A stretch of 64,000 bases of DNA from Pseudomonadota bacterium (lineage in GTDB: Bacteria > Pseudomonadota > Gammaproteobacteria > Burkholderiales > Burkholderiaceae_C), in contig JAKOZT010000061.1 in the NCBI GenBank assembly GCA_029779845.1, positions 1 to 64,000 of the forward strand, given 5' to 3'. This document shows, in pieces, positions 1 to 7,708 of the stretch. The notes below the pieces were generated by a model. That model was not told the DNA's origin. It did no database searches and was given only the letters and a program-made list of their open reading frames with translations. The position numbers and the translations under genes are program-made. The stretch's first letter is position 1; every line of letters begins with the position of its first letter.

Positions 1-255
1 GCGTGGTCCAGGCGGCAAAGGGCCGTGCGGGCCGCCCGCGGCGCTTCGATGAGACGGTCGGCCCTGCGGGCCGACTGCCTTGCGCTGCTCGGTCTCGCGG
101 CCCCGCCGCGGAACTCGCTTCGCGGGCTATCGCCCGCTGCGCTCAATCACCCGCGGCGAGCATGAGGACGAAGCGCGCGGGTACGCGCGCGGGCCACGAG
201 CCCTGCGCTGCTCAGCGTCTCATAGGCGCGCCGCGAGCGGCCCGCACGGCCCTTT

Positions 256-306
256 GCTGAACCAGAGGTGGCATGCCAGCTGATGGCATGCCACCTCTGG
301 TTCAGC
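256..306. repeat. Perfect 23-bp hairpin at the IS insertion edge
   Basis: Arms 256-278 and 284-306 are perfect complements around a 5-base loop. The corresponding site in the other copy (20412-20462) has the same outer arms but several mismatches and a longer loop. The IS begins at the right-hand foot of this hairpin, which agrees with the known preference of some IS110-family elements for palindromic repeats. Confidence 0.85.
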
Positions 307-447
307 GCGGCAGGCGCGGCCCCGTGGGGGCGACTTGGGTGGCGGCGAGAAGCGCAGCGTCAGGGGGCGGCGCGCGTGAGCGCGCTTCGTGAACTGACTT
401 GCCGCCGCTTGTCTGAACGCAGTGAGCGCAGCGAACGAAGTGAGGTT

Positions 448-1413
448 CTATGTTTTCTGGCAAGCCTGCTGTGCCCCCACCAAGCGCGGATCGAAGTCCT
501 TGCCGGAGTTCCAGACCGCCCAGGCCACGCGCAGCAGCTTGCGCGCCAGGATGAGTGTGGCCTGCGTCGAGGCGAAGCCCCGGGCACGCAATTGGACATA
601 GATCGGCCCCAGCGCCTTGCTGTGAGCGGCCGAGAAGCCCGCCAGGAACAGCAGGCGGCGCACCAGGGCAGGCCCGCGCTTGGACAGACGCCGAGTCCCA
701 TGCCTGGTCCCGGAGTCGCACGGCCTGGGGTCCAGGCCGCTGTAGGCGACCACGGCATCTGCGTTGTCGAAGTGCAGCCGGCTGAACAGCGCCGCCAGCA
801 GGGTCGAGGCCTGCGCACCGAAGCCGGTGATCGTGCCCAGCCGCCGCACCCCCTCGCGCAGCGTCGCGTCCGAATCGACCAGGCAGCGCATCTGCCGGTC
901 GATCTCCTCGATCATCCGCTGGTATGCCAGCAGCAGCTCCTGGGTGGCCTGCTGCAGTTGCGGCAGCTCGCCCAGGCTCTGGCGCAGCATCACCCGCTGG
1001 TCGGTCAGCAACTGGCGCCTGCCCAGCAACGCCTGGAGCTGCTGCGTCACGCCGGCGGCGGGTTGCCACGGCCTGAGCTGCTCACGATGCTCGGCGACGT
1101 AGCGGGCGATCACCGCGGCATCCAGCCGATCCGTCTTGCCGCGAGCACTGATGGCCTTGGCGTAGTAGTAGATGTCGCGCGCGTTGAGCACGTACACCTG
1201 CATGCCCGCCTCATAGGCCAGTTGCGCCAGCGTGCGGTGATACCGGCCGGTGGATTCCATCGCGATCACGCTGCCGGCCGGCAGCGTGCGCAGCCAGCGC
1301 TGAATGTGCACGGGATCGTTGGGTACTGGCCGGCTCGAGCCCTGCGCGTGAGCCGACACGACCAGCTCCGCCTGCGCCACGTCGACTCCGATGATGGGGA
1401 TCGGTGCTTGCAT
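448..1413 (-). CDS. IS110-family transposase
   Basis: A 321-residue DEDD-type transposase, the enzyme that moves the surrounding IS. The N-terminal RuvC-like DEDD domain shows IGVDVAQ near residue 7, AMESTGRY and TDRLDA, giving the acidic residues. The C-terminal Transposase_20 half holds the TITGFGAQ helix-hairpin-helix-like segment and the SGLDPRP and serine-containing region typical of the family. The frame opens 60 bases upstream, but the start at 1413 is preferred because GGAGGA sits 7 bases upstream and the conserved fold begins at once. Length is normal (usual 300-400 aa) and the frame is intact, so it may be active. Confidence 0.93.
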   Translation of the reverse strand: MQAPIPIIGVDVAQAELVVSAHAQGSSRPVPNDPVHIQRWLRTLPAGSVIAMESTGRYHRTLAQLAYEAGMQVYVLNARDIYYYAKAISARGKTDRLDAAVIARYVAEHREQLRPWQPAAGVTQQLQALLGRRQLLTDQRVMLRQSLGELPQLQQATQELLLAYQRMIEEIDRQMRCLVDSDATLREGVRRLGTITGFGAQASTLLAALFSRLHFDNADAVVAYSGLDPRPCDSGTRHGTRRLSKRGPALVRRLLFLAGFSAAHSKALGPIYVQLRARGFASTQATLILARKLLRVAWAVWNSGKDFDPRLVGAQQACQKT

Positions 1414-1726
1414 CTGGCAGTCCTCCATACGCAAAATGAATGCGCTGGAGTGGGCTGCCCACCGCCGCGTCAACTTGCTCGAAGATCGGCGGTCAGCCCT
1501 CGCAAAGGGGGCTGCCGCTCAGTTCCTCATCGACGCTGGAAGTGGGGTGGGAGATCTCTCACTTCGTCGGTCCGCTCGCGCGGCCGATAGTTGAGCGCGT
1601 CTCTCCACTCCAGCACCCAGAACATACAAGTTGGGCGGCAGCCCCCTGACGCGAGCATCGCAGCGCAGTCGGCGCGCCGCGCCGACCGCCACCGCAGGAG
1701 CGCCCACGGGGCCGTGCCTGCCGCGC
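1414..1726 (-). ncRNA. Candidate IS110 bridge-RNA region
   Basis: About 310 bp of non-coding DNA lies between the transposase start and the IS end on the 5' side of the gene. In the IS110 subgroup this is where the bridge RNA that specifies target and donor is made. Location and length are the only evidence; I did not fold it. If the IS belongs to the IS1111 subgroup instead, the RNA would lie on the other side, where only 143 bp is available. Confidence 0.4.
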
Positions 1727-1817
1727 CGCTGCGGCGCATCCCCGACAAGAACACGCCCGCCCCGAGCTGCGCTTTGATGCCATTGATCGCAACGCCGTAT
1801 GAGGCCTTTCGTCCCGC

Positions 1818-2507
1818 TCAGGCGGGCACCAGCGCGGCCGCGAGGTGGCAGCCGCTGCCGGCCATCACGAACAGGTGCCAGATGAAGTGGCCGAAGCGCA
1901 GCGAGGCGTCGAAGACGAAGAAGGCCGTGCCGACCAGGTAGGCCGCGCCGCCGGCGAGCAGCCAGCCGAGCGCGGCGGCATCGAGCGCCGCGACGCCGGG
2001 CAGCGCGGCGAGCAGTGCGCACCAGGCGAGCAGCAGGTACAGGCCGGTCGACAGACGCCGCTGCGTCAGGCGTCGCATCAGCTTGAGCGCCGCGCCGGCC
2101 AGCGCCAGCGCCCACAGCAGCGCGCAGGTGACGATCCCGGCCCAGCCGCCCCAGCCCGCCAGCGCGCCGAGCGTGAAGGGCGTGGCGCTGCCGGCGATGA
2201 AGAGGTAGATCGCCGCATGGTCCACCGCGCGCGCCCACAGCTTGGCGCGCCCCGGCGGCAGCGCGTGGTAGAGCGCCGAGGCGAGGAACACCAGCACCAT
2301 CGTGGCGCAGAACACCGCCACCGCGGCTGTGCCCAGCGCGCCGTTGTGGCGCGGCGCGGCGGCCGCCAGCGCCGGCCAGGCCGCCACCGGCAGCGCGCAG
2401 GCCAGCGCATGGCTGGCGGCGTTGGCGACTTCCTCGGCGCGTGTCTGCGGCCGCGCGCGCGGCGCGGCGATCGGCAAACGGGGCAGGGCGGGCAGGGCGA
2501 GGCGCAT
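1818..2507 (-). CDS. trhA: TrhA/hemolysin III family membrane protein
   Basis: A 229-residue seven-helix inner-membrane protein of the hemolysin III/YqfA (PAQR-like) family, linked in some bacteria to membrane lipid homeostasis. Family signs are NAASHALA near the N-terminus, the SALYHALPPG motif after the second helix, VDHAAIYLFIAGSATPFTL, and the C-terminal FGHFIWHLFVMAGSGCH, which carry the conserved metal-binding histidines. The start at 2507 puts the first residues at the expected cytoplasmic tail; the reading frame stays open far upstream but only as a shadow of the next gene. It is divergent from the deaminase gene across about 100 bp. Confidence 0.9.
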   Translation of the reverse strand: MRLALPALPRLPIAAPRARPQTRAEEVANAASHALACALPVAAWPALAAAAPRHNGALGTAAVAVFCATMVLVFLASALYHALPPGRAKLWARAVDHAAIYLFIAGSATPFTLGALAGWGGWAGIVTCALLWALALAGAALKLMRRLTQRRLSTGLYLLLAWCALLAALPGVAALDAAALGWLLAGGAAYLVGTAFFVFDASLRFGHFIWHLFVMAGSGCHLAAALVPA

Positions 2508-2609
2508 GCCTCCAATGAACGCCTGAAGCGCTTTGCGCGCATCCCCTTGAAGCGGGTCAAACCCCGCGTTCACGCGCCTTCGAACTTGGGACGGGTTAAC
2601 CTGAGGGCC

Positions 2610-3881
2610 ATGCTGATCACCAACGCCACCCTCCCCGACGGCCGCACCCACATCGACGTCCTGGTGCAAGGCGGGCGCATCGCCGCGCTCGGCGCGAAGC
2701 TCGCGGCGCCCGAAGGCATGCAGGTGATCGACGCCGCCGGCCAGCTGCTCAGCCCGCCCTTCGTCGACGCGCACTTCCACATGGACGCGACGCTGAGCTA
2801 CGGCCTGCCGCGCGTGAACGCCAGCGGCACGCTGCTCGAAGGCATCGCGCTGTGGGGTGAGCTCAAGCCGCAGCTGACGCAGCAGGCGCTGGTCGAGCGC
2901 GCCTTGCAGTACTGCGACTGGGCGGTGGCCAGGGGGCTGCTGGCGATCCGCTCGCACGTCGACGTCTGCGACGACCGCCTGCTCGCCGTCGAGGCGCTGC
3001 TGCACGTGCGCGAGCGCGTGAAGCCGTATCTCGACCTGCAGCTGGTCGCCTTCCCGCAGGACGGCGTGCTGCGTTCGCCGAACGCGCTGGCCAACCTGAA
3101 GCGCGCGCTCGACCAGGGCGTCGACGTGGTCGGCGGCATTCCGCACTTCGAGCGCACGATGGCGGACGGCGCGCAGAGCGTGAAGATCCTCTGCGAACTC
3201 GCCGCCGAGCGCGGCTTGCGCGTCGACATGCACTGCGACGAGAGCGACGACCCGCTCTCGCGCCACATCGAGACGCTCGCCTTCCACGCGCAGCGCCTCG
3301 GCCTGCACGGCCGCGTGACCGGCTCGCACCTGACGTCCATGCACTCGATGGACAACTACTACGTCAGCAAGCTGCTGCCGCTGATGCGCGAGGCCGGCGT
3401 GCACGCGATCGCCAACCCGCTGATCAACATCACGCTGCAGGGCCGCCACGACACGTACCCGAAGCGCCGCGGCATGACGCGCGTGCCCGAGCTGCTGGCC
3501 GCGGGCATCAACGTCGGCTTCGGCCACGACTGCGTGATGGACCCGTGGTACTCGCTGGGCAGCGCCGACATGCTGGAGGTCGCGGCGATGGGCCTGCACG
3601 TCGCGCAGATGACCTCGCAGGCGCAGATGCGCCAGTGCTTCGATGCGGTGACGGTCAACAGCGCGAAGATCCTCGGGCTGGACGACTACGGCCTCGAGGT
3701 CGGCAAGGCCGCCGACTTCGTGCTGCTGCAGGCGGGCGATCCCATCGAGGCGATCCGCCTGCGCGCCACCAGGCTGCTGGTCGTTCGGCGCGGCCAGGTG
3801 GTCGCGTGCAGCGCGCCGGCGAAATCCGTGATGTCCTTGCCCGGCCGCCCGGTCAGCGTCGACTTCCGCCTTCAGCGCTGA
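2610..3881 (+). CDS. codA: Cytosine-deaminase-family amidohydrolase (CodA-like), possible 5-methylcytosine deaminase
   Basis: A 423-residue CodA-family amidohydrolase, which hydrolyses the exocyclic amine of cytosine-like bases with one metal ion. Alignment by eye to E. coli CodA is strong throughout: VDAHFHMD (metal HxH), RSHVDVCD, LQLVAFPQDG, DMHCDESDD, NPLINITLQGR-DTYPKRRG and GHDCVMDPWYSLG. The metal Asp is residue 307. The next residue, Asp314 in E. coli, is Cys308 here. Loss of that Asp is the published signature of homologues that accept 5-methylcytosine, so the exact substrate is open. The start at 2610 is the first ATG before the fold. It overlaps the M48 gene convergently by 10 bp. 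Confidence 0.88.
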   Translation: MLITNATLPDGRTHIDVLVQGGRIAALGAKLAAPEGMQVIDAAGQLLSPPFVDAHFHMDATLSYGLPRVNASGTLLEGIALWGELKPQLTQQALVERALQYCDWAVARGLLAIRSHVDVCDDRLLAVEALLHVRERVKPYLDLQLVAFPQDGVLRSPNALANLKRALDQGVDVVGGIPHFERTMADGAQSVKILCELAAERGLRVDMHCDESDDPLSRHIETLAFHAQRLGLHGRVTGSHLTSMHSMDNYYVSKLLPLMREAGVHAIANPLINITLQGRHDTYPKRRGMTRVPELLAAGINVGFGHDCVMDPWYSLGSADMLEVAAMGLHVAQMTSQAQMRQCFDAVTVNSAKILGLDDYGLEVGKAADFVLLQAGDPIEAIRLRATRLLVVRRGQVVACSAPAKSVMSLPGRPVSVDFRLQR

Positions 3882-4894
3882 GCCGCCGCATCCTGGAAGT
3901 AGCGGATGCGCTCCGCATCCGCCGGGTGCGAGGCGATCGCGATGCCGAGGCGGTGTTCGCCCTGTTCCTTGGCGATCTTCTCGAAGAACGTGACCATCAC
4001 CGCCGGCGAGATGCCGGCCGCGCGCATCAGCGCCACCGATTCGGCATCGGCGCGCCGCTCGGCATCGCGCGAATAGGCCGACTGCCCCAGCACCACCGGC
4101 ACGGTCGCCAGCAGGCTGTTGAAGTCGCCCACCAGCGTGCTCGCCAGCACGCCCACCGCGCTGGCCTGCAGCAGCATGCGCATGCCGTCGCGCTGCTTCA
4201 CGTGGCCCAGCTCGTGGCCGAGCACGCCGTTGATCACGGCGGTGTCGCCGTCCACCAGCTTCACCAGCTCGTCGGTCAGCACGATGGTGCCGCCGGGCAG
4301 CGCGAAGGCGTTCGGCCCGATGCGGCTGGCGCGGAACTCGAGGCGGTGCGCCGGAATGCTGCCGCGCGGCTGCGCATCGACGAAGCGCTCGAAGGCGTCG
4401 CGCACGCGCTGCTGCTCTTCGGGTTCGAGGGCGCTCGGCTTCATCAGCTCGGCGTCGATGGAGCGCAGCGCGACGTCGCCCACCACCTCGTCGGCGCTTT
4501 CCGGCAGCACGCTCAGGGCGGCATGCGCCGCCGCCGGGATGCCCCAGACGTAGAGCGCCGCGACCAGCGCCACCAGCGCGGCCAGGCTCGCCGCCACCGC
4601 GCGCCAGCTCTGCTGCGCGCGCACCACTGCGCTGTCGCCGCGGCCGCAGTGTGCCGCGAAGGCATCGAAAGCGGCCGCGTCGCGCGCCTGCAGCGACGCG
4701 CCGCCGGCCAGCTCGGCGACGCGCACGCCGTGGCGCGTGCGCTCCGGCCAGCGCACGGCGGCAAGCGGCACGCGCTGCTCGACGCCATCGCCGGTGATCA
4801 CGAGCGCGTCGCCGTCGCGGCGCAGGCGCACGCGGTGGGCGTGCGCGCTGCGGCCGTCGAAGAAGTCGGCGTCGATCTGCAAGGCGCCGGGCAC
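3872..4894 (-). CDS. M48 family zinc metallopeptidase
   Basis: A 340-residue membrane-anchored peptidase of family M48. The N-terminal 90 residues form a small beta-rich domain, followed by one hydrophobic segment (about residues 95-115) and the catalytic domain. The zinc motif HELGH is residues 227-231 and the third ligand region is SRDAERRADAES. The GTG start at 4894 overlaps the TAG stop of the upstream DUF898 gene by one base, which shows translational coupling. The pair probably acts at the inner membrane, but its substrate is unknown. The open frame continues to 6115 only as an antiphase shadow of DUF898. Confidence 0.9.
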   Translation of the reverse strand: MPGALQIDADFFDGRSAHAHRVRLRRDGDALVITGDGVEQRVPLAAVRWPERTRHGVRVAELAGGASLQARDAAAFDAFAAHCGRGDSAVVRAQQSWRAVAASLAALVALVAALYVWGIPAAAHAALSVLPESADEVVGDVALRSIDAELMKPSALEPEEQQRVRDAFERFVDAQPRGSIPAHRLEFRASRIGPNAFALPGGTIVLTDELVKLVDGDTAVINGVLGHELGHVKQRDGMRMLLQASAVGVLASTLVGDFNSLLATVPVVLGQSAYSRDAERRADAESVALMRAAGISPAVMVTFFEKIAKEQGEHRLGIAIASHPADAERIRYFQDAAAQR

Positions 4895-6090
4895 TACAGG
4901 CCGAAATCCATGCCGAACAGGTCGCCCGCCGCGTCGCCGGCCGCTTCGCCGTCGCCGCTGCGCGCCTGGGCGATCAGCTGCTGCGGATCGATCGCGAGCA
5001 GCAGCGTCAGCGCCTCGATCTTCAGGCGCTGCGTGGCCACCGCCGCGAAGGGCCAGTACAGGCCCAGCGTCAGCACGATCAGCAGCCAGTTCTTCAGCGT
5101 CAGGCCGAACAGCGGCCAGAAGCGCAGGCGGCTCTCGAAGGCCACCGCGTCGCTGGCGGTGCGCGACCACAGCAGGTTCTGCATCTTCGCCGCGAAGTAG
5201 GGCCGCGGCACCAGCTGCACCGCCAGCATCGCCACGGCGAACACTGCAATGGTGATCACCGCCGCCAGCGCGAGGTCGCCGCGTCGCGTCTCTTCGCCAT
5301 CCGCCGCGCCGCCGAAGGCCGAGGCGACGCCGGCCAGCAGCGCCAGCACCACCGCGGCGATGACGATCACCGTCACGCCGGCCGCGCCGATGCCGGCGGT
5401 CTCGGCGAACACGCCGTAGAACGAGCCGACGCCGGTGCGCAGCGAGGTCTGCTCGCCGGCGTAGGCGTAGTGGTCGTGCTGGTACTTCTTCAGCCGCCAC
5501 CACCACCACGGGGCGAAGGCGAGGAAGGCGGCGATCACCGCGAGCGTGGTCATGCCGTACCACACGGGCGGGTGCTCCTGGTCGGGCACGGCGGCGAGCG
5601 CCGCGAGGATCACCAGCCCGGGCACGAAGAACGGCAGCCAGGCCGCGTAGGCGCCGGCCAGCGTGCCGCGGAAGCGAAAGCGCAGCCCGCGCCAGCTGGT
5701 GTTGGCCAGGCGGAACTGCATCGACGACTTGAGCAGCGCCGGCCACACCGCTGCGACGATCACGAACGCCGCCAGCCCGGCCAGCGACGAGAAGTGCCCG
5801 GCCGCCGAGTACAGCAGCAACAGCAGCGCGACGAGCAGGTAGCCGCGCAGCATCTTGCGCGGCTGCGCGTGGAAGCCGAAGGGGTGTTCGCCGACCAGCG
5901 TGTTGCCGTGGAAGTAGCGCAGCCGCCGCACCTTGGCCCAGGGGTAGTACAGGCCGAGCGTCGCGAGCGTGAGCAGCAGGTTGACGATCCAGATGCGGAA
6001 GTACTCGCTGCCCGAACCGCTGAAGCGCAGCGGCAGGCGCTGCGGCGCGCCCTCGGGTTGCGTGGCGGGCCAGTCGTCGTTGTCGTTCAT
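4894..6090 (-). CDS. DUF898 (YjgN-type) inner-membrane protein
   Basis: A 398-residue multi-pass membrane protein. Two DUF898 repeats are visible: LRFSGSGSEYFRIWIVNLLL at about residues 21-40 with the YYPWAKVRRLRYFHGNT motif, and a second, weaker half with RLRFWPLFGLTLKNWLLIVL and LGLYWPFAAVATQRL. This duplicated pattern is typical of YjgN. The function is unknown. It is the first gene of a two-gene unit with the M48 peptidase, an arrangement that suggests the peptidase and membrane protein work together. A divergent GST gene starts 146 bp away. Confidence 0.88.
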   Translation of the reverse strand: MNDNDDWPATQPEGAPQRLPLRFSGSGSEYFRIWIVNLLLTLATLGLYYPWAKVRRLRYFHGNTLVGEHPFGFHAQPRKMLRGYLLVALLLLLYSAAGHFSSLAGLAAFVIVAAVWPALLKSSMQFRLANTSWRGLRFRFRGTLAGAYAAWLPFFVPGLVILAALAAVPDQEHPPVWYGMTTLAVIAAFLAFAPWWWWRLKKYQHDHYAYAGEQTSLRTGVGSFYGVFAETAGIGAAGVTVIVIAAVVLALLAGVASAFGGAADGEETRRGDLALAAVITIAVFAVAMLAVQLVPRPYFAAKMQNLLWSRTASDAVAFESRLRFWPLFGLTLKNWLLIVLTLGLYWPFAAVATQRLKIEALTLLLAIDPQQLIAQARSGDGEAAGDAAGDLFGMDFGL

Positions 6091-6236
6091 TCGTCGCCGG
6101 GCCTGCCGCTTGCATGCGCCGGCGTGCCTCGCTCCCTTCCGCGGGGCACTCTACACCGGGTTCGAGCGGGCGCGATGCACGAGGCAGACCCTAGAATGAA
6201 TCGCAGCAGGGACGACGACACGGCAACAACGACTCC

Positions 6237-6866
6237 ATGACGACGACGATGAAGCTCATCGGCGCTCTCACCAGCCCCTACGTGCGCAAGGTGCGCATCG
6301 TGCTGGCCGAGAAGAAGCTCGACTACCAGTTCGAACTCGAGGACGTGTGGAACGCCGACACTATCCTCGCCGCCAACCCCTTGGGCAAGGTGCCCTGCCT
6401 GGTGCTCGAAGGCGGCGAGGCGGTGTTCGACTCGCGCGTCATCGTCGAATACCTCGACACGCGCTCGCCGCTGAACCGGCTGATCCCCGAATCGGGCCGC
6501 GGCCGCACCGAGGTGCGCACCTGGGAGGCGCTGGCCGACGGGCTGCTCGACGCCTCCATCCTCGCGCGCCTGGAAGCCACCTGGCCGGGGCGCGGCGAAG
6601 GCCAGCGCTCGCAGGCCTGGATCGCACGCCAGTTGAGCCGCGTCGACGCCGCGCTGGCGGCGATGGGCACCGGCCTGGCGGACAAGCCCTGGTGCTCGGG
6701 CGTGCACATGTCGCTGGCCGACATCGCGGTCGGCTGCGCGCTGGGGTATCTGGATTTCCGCTTCCCGCAGATCGACTGGCGCGCGCGCCACGCCAACCTG
6801 GGCAAGCTGGCCGAGAAGCTCGCCGCGCGGCAGAGCTTCATCGACACCAGGCCGCCGACGGCCTGA
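6237..6866 (+). CDS. Glutathione S-transferase family protein (YibF-like)
   Basis: A 209-residue soluble GST. The thioredoxin-like N-terminal domain begins MKLIGALTSPYVRKVRI, with the Ser-Pro-Tyr site where the activating residue is expected, followed by NPLGKVPCL (cis-Pro) and the glutathione-binding acidic Ser motif FDSRVIVEYLD. The C-terminal all-helical domain includes MSLADIAVGCALGYLDFR, the usual N-capping box. Two in-frame ATGs, at 6237 and 6249, are possible starts; the second gives the more typical N-terminus. The specific electrophile cannot be inferred. Confidence 0.9.
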   Translation: MTTTMKLIGALTSPYVRKVRIVLAEKKLDYQFELEDVWNADTILAANPLGKVPCLVLEGGEAVFDSRVIVEYLDTRSPLNRLIPESGRGRTEVRTWEALADGLLDASILARLEATWPGRGEGQRSQAWIARQLSRVDAALAAMGTGLADKPWCSGVHMSLADIAVGCALGYLDFRFPQIDWRARHANLGKLAEKLAARQSFIDTRPPTA

Positions 6867-6873
6867 TGGAAAT

Positions 6874-6954
6874 CCGTTCGCCCTGAGCTTGTCCTTCGAC
6901 ACGGGCCTTCGACAGAGCCTGTCCTGAGCTTGTCGAAGGGCTCAGCCCGAACGG
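6874..6954. repeat. Short palindromic repeat between convergent genes
   Basis: Nested inverted repeats: inner arms 6906-6914 and 6931-6939 are perfect complements; outer arms 6874-6887 and 6941-6954 match with two mismatches. The element fills the gap between the stops of the GST and response-regulator genes and could act as a bidirectional terminator. Sequences built from the same words (TTCGACAAGCTCAGG type) are, from memory, frequent in Burkholderiales genomes. Confidence 0.75.
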
Positions 6955-6960
6955 GGTCTG

Positions 6961-7605
6961 TCACTGCAGCTGCAGCGACAAGGACGACGTGCGCCGGTCC
7001 AGGTGCAGCTTGCGGTACAGCGTACGCACGCGCTGCGCCACCTCGCGGGTGCTGATGCGCAGGTCGCGCGCGATCTCGTGCGGCAGGAAGCCGTCGCAGG
7101 TCCATTGCAGCACCTGGCGCTCCACGCGGTCCGGGTGCAGCGGGTTGTCCTCGTCGAGCGGCTCGCGCACCGTCCATGCCGAGGCGTCGAAGTGCGCCTT
7201 CACCTGCCGCGCGATCGCCGGCGCCATCTCCGCGCCGCCGGCCAGCACCTGCTCGATCGTCGCGATCAGCATGTTCGGCGAGCCGCCCTGCACGAAGTAG
7301 CCGTCGGCGCCGCGCGCCAGCGCGGCGAGCAGCTGCGAATCGTCGATCGAGAGCGTGGCCAGCAGCGTCTTCGGCCAGCCGTAGCGGCCGCTGGTGGCGA
7401 TCTCCTCCACCAGCCCGGCCACGAAGCCGTCGGCCAGCTGCAGGTCGGCCAGCACCACGTCGACCCCCAGCGCGGGCAGCTGCGCGCGCGCCTGCTCCAG
7501 CGTGGTGGTCCAGCCCACCGTCTTCAGCCCCGGCGTGCCGTCGATGGTGACGCGCATGCGCGCCGCGACGAGCGGATCGTTGATGAGCAGGAAGACGCGT
7601 GACAT
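6961..7605 (-). CDS. Orphan response regulator, REC plus LuxR-type HTH
   Basis: A 214-residue NarL/FixJ-style regulator. The receiver spans residues 1-120, with the paired acidic region LINDPL and the phospho-acceptor Asp in VVLADLQLADG. The position normally held by the conserved Lys reads GYFVQGG, a Gln. The C-terminal helix-turn-helix (about residues 160-214) contains LPHEIARDLRISTREVAQRV. No histidine kinase is adjacent. The start MSRVFLLIND at 7605 is chosen because it opens the receiver fold directly. Changed switch residues suggest non-standard signalling. Targets are unknown. Confidence 0.82.
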   Translation of the reverse strand: MSRVFLLINDPLVAARMRVTIDGTPGLKTVGWTTTLEQARAQLPALGVDVVLADLQLADGFVAGLVEEIATSGRYGWPKTLLATLSIDDSQLLAALARGADGYFVQGGSPNMLIATIEQVLAGGAEMAPAIARQVKAHFDASAWTVREPLDEDNPLHPDRVERQVLQWTCDGFLPHEIARDLRISTREVAQRVRTLYRKLHLDRRTSSLSLQLQ

Positions 7606-7708
7606 GGTGCGGGGGCGGATTGATGACGTAGGGATTGTCAGATCCGCACGAAGCTGTTGCATCCCCGTGACCCGGTGGGAGACTTCCCCTGCCCCGGGGC
7701 CGGCGCGG

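Larger units (their letters stand above)
305..1730 (-). mobile_element. IS110-family insertion sequence
   Basis: This block is present in the left repeat copy and missing in the right copy, which gives approximate ends by empty-site comparison. Its ends are an imperfect inverted repeat of about 40 bp (305-345 and 1686-1726). The single gene (448-1413, minus strand) encodes a DEDD transposase. About 143 bp lies between the gene and the left end, and about 315 bp between the gene start and the right end. No obvious target duplication is seen, as usual for this family. The exact junctions are uncertain by several bases because the repeat and the IS ends share short GC-rich words. Confidence 0.8.
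1..1802. repeat. MITE-like palindromic repeat element, left copy, interrupted by an IS
   Basis: Bases 1-304 and 1731-1802 match, in inverted orientation, the uninterrupted element at 20340-20754. The first few tens of bases of this copy lie outside the window. Its right end (1783-1802) is an imperfect terminal inverted repeat, 18 of 20 bases identical to the complement of the terminus at 20340-20359. Inside are nested inverted arms (15-56 with 216-257) that could form a long cruciform. The intervening 305-1730 segment is absent from the other copy and carries an IS110-type transposase. No coding sequence is supported in the repeat itself; reading frames here are low-complexity shadows. Confidence 0.8.

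Noticed and set aside
413..446. Short tandem-like run that translates as repeated Ser-Glu-Arg
   Set aside because: Only about three degenerate units inside the IS end; it does not form an array with spacers and is not a CRISPR.
3..1590. Open frames in the left repeat and antisense to the transposase
   Set aside because: Low-complexity translations with no family features; the region is a palindromic repeat and an IS.
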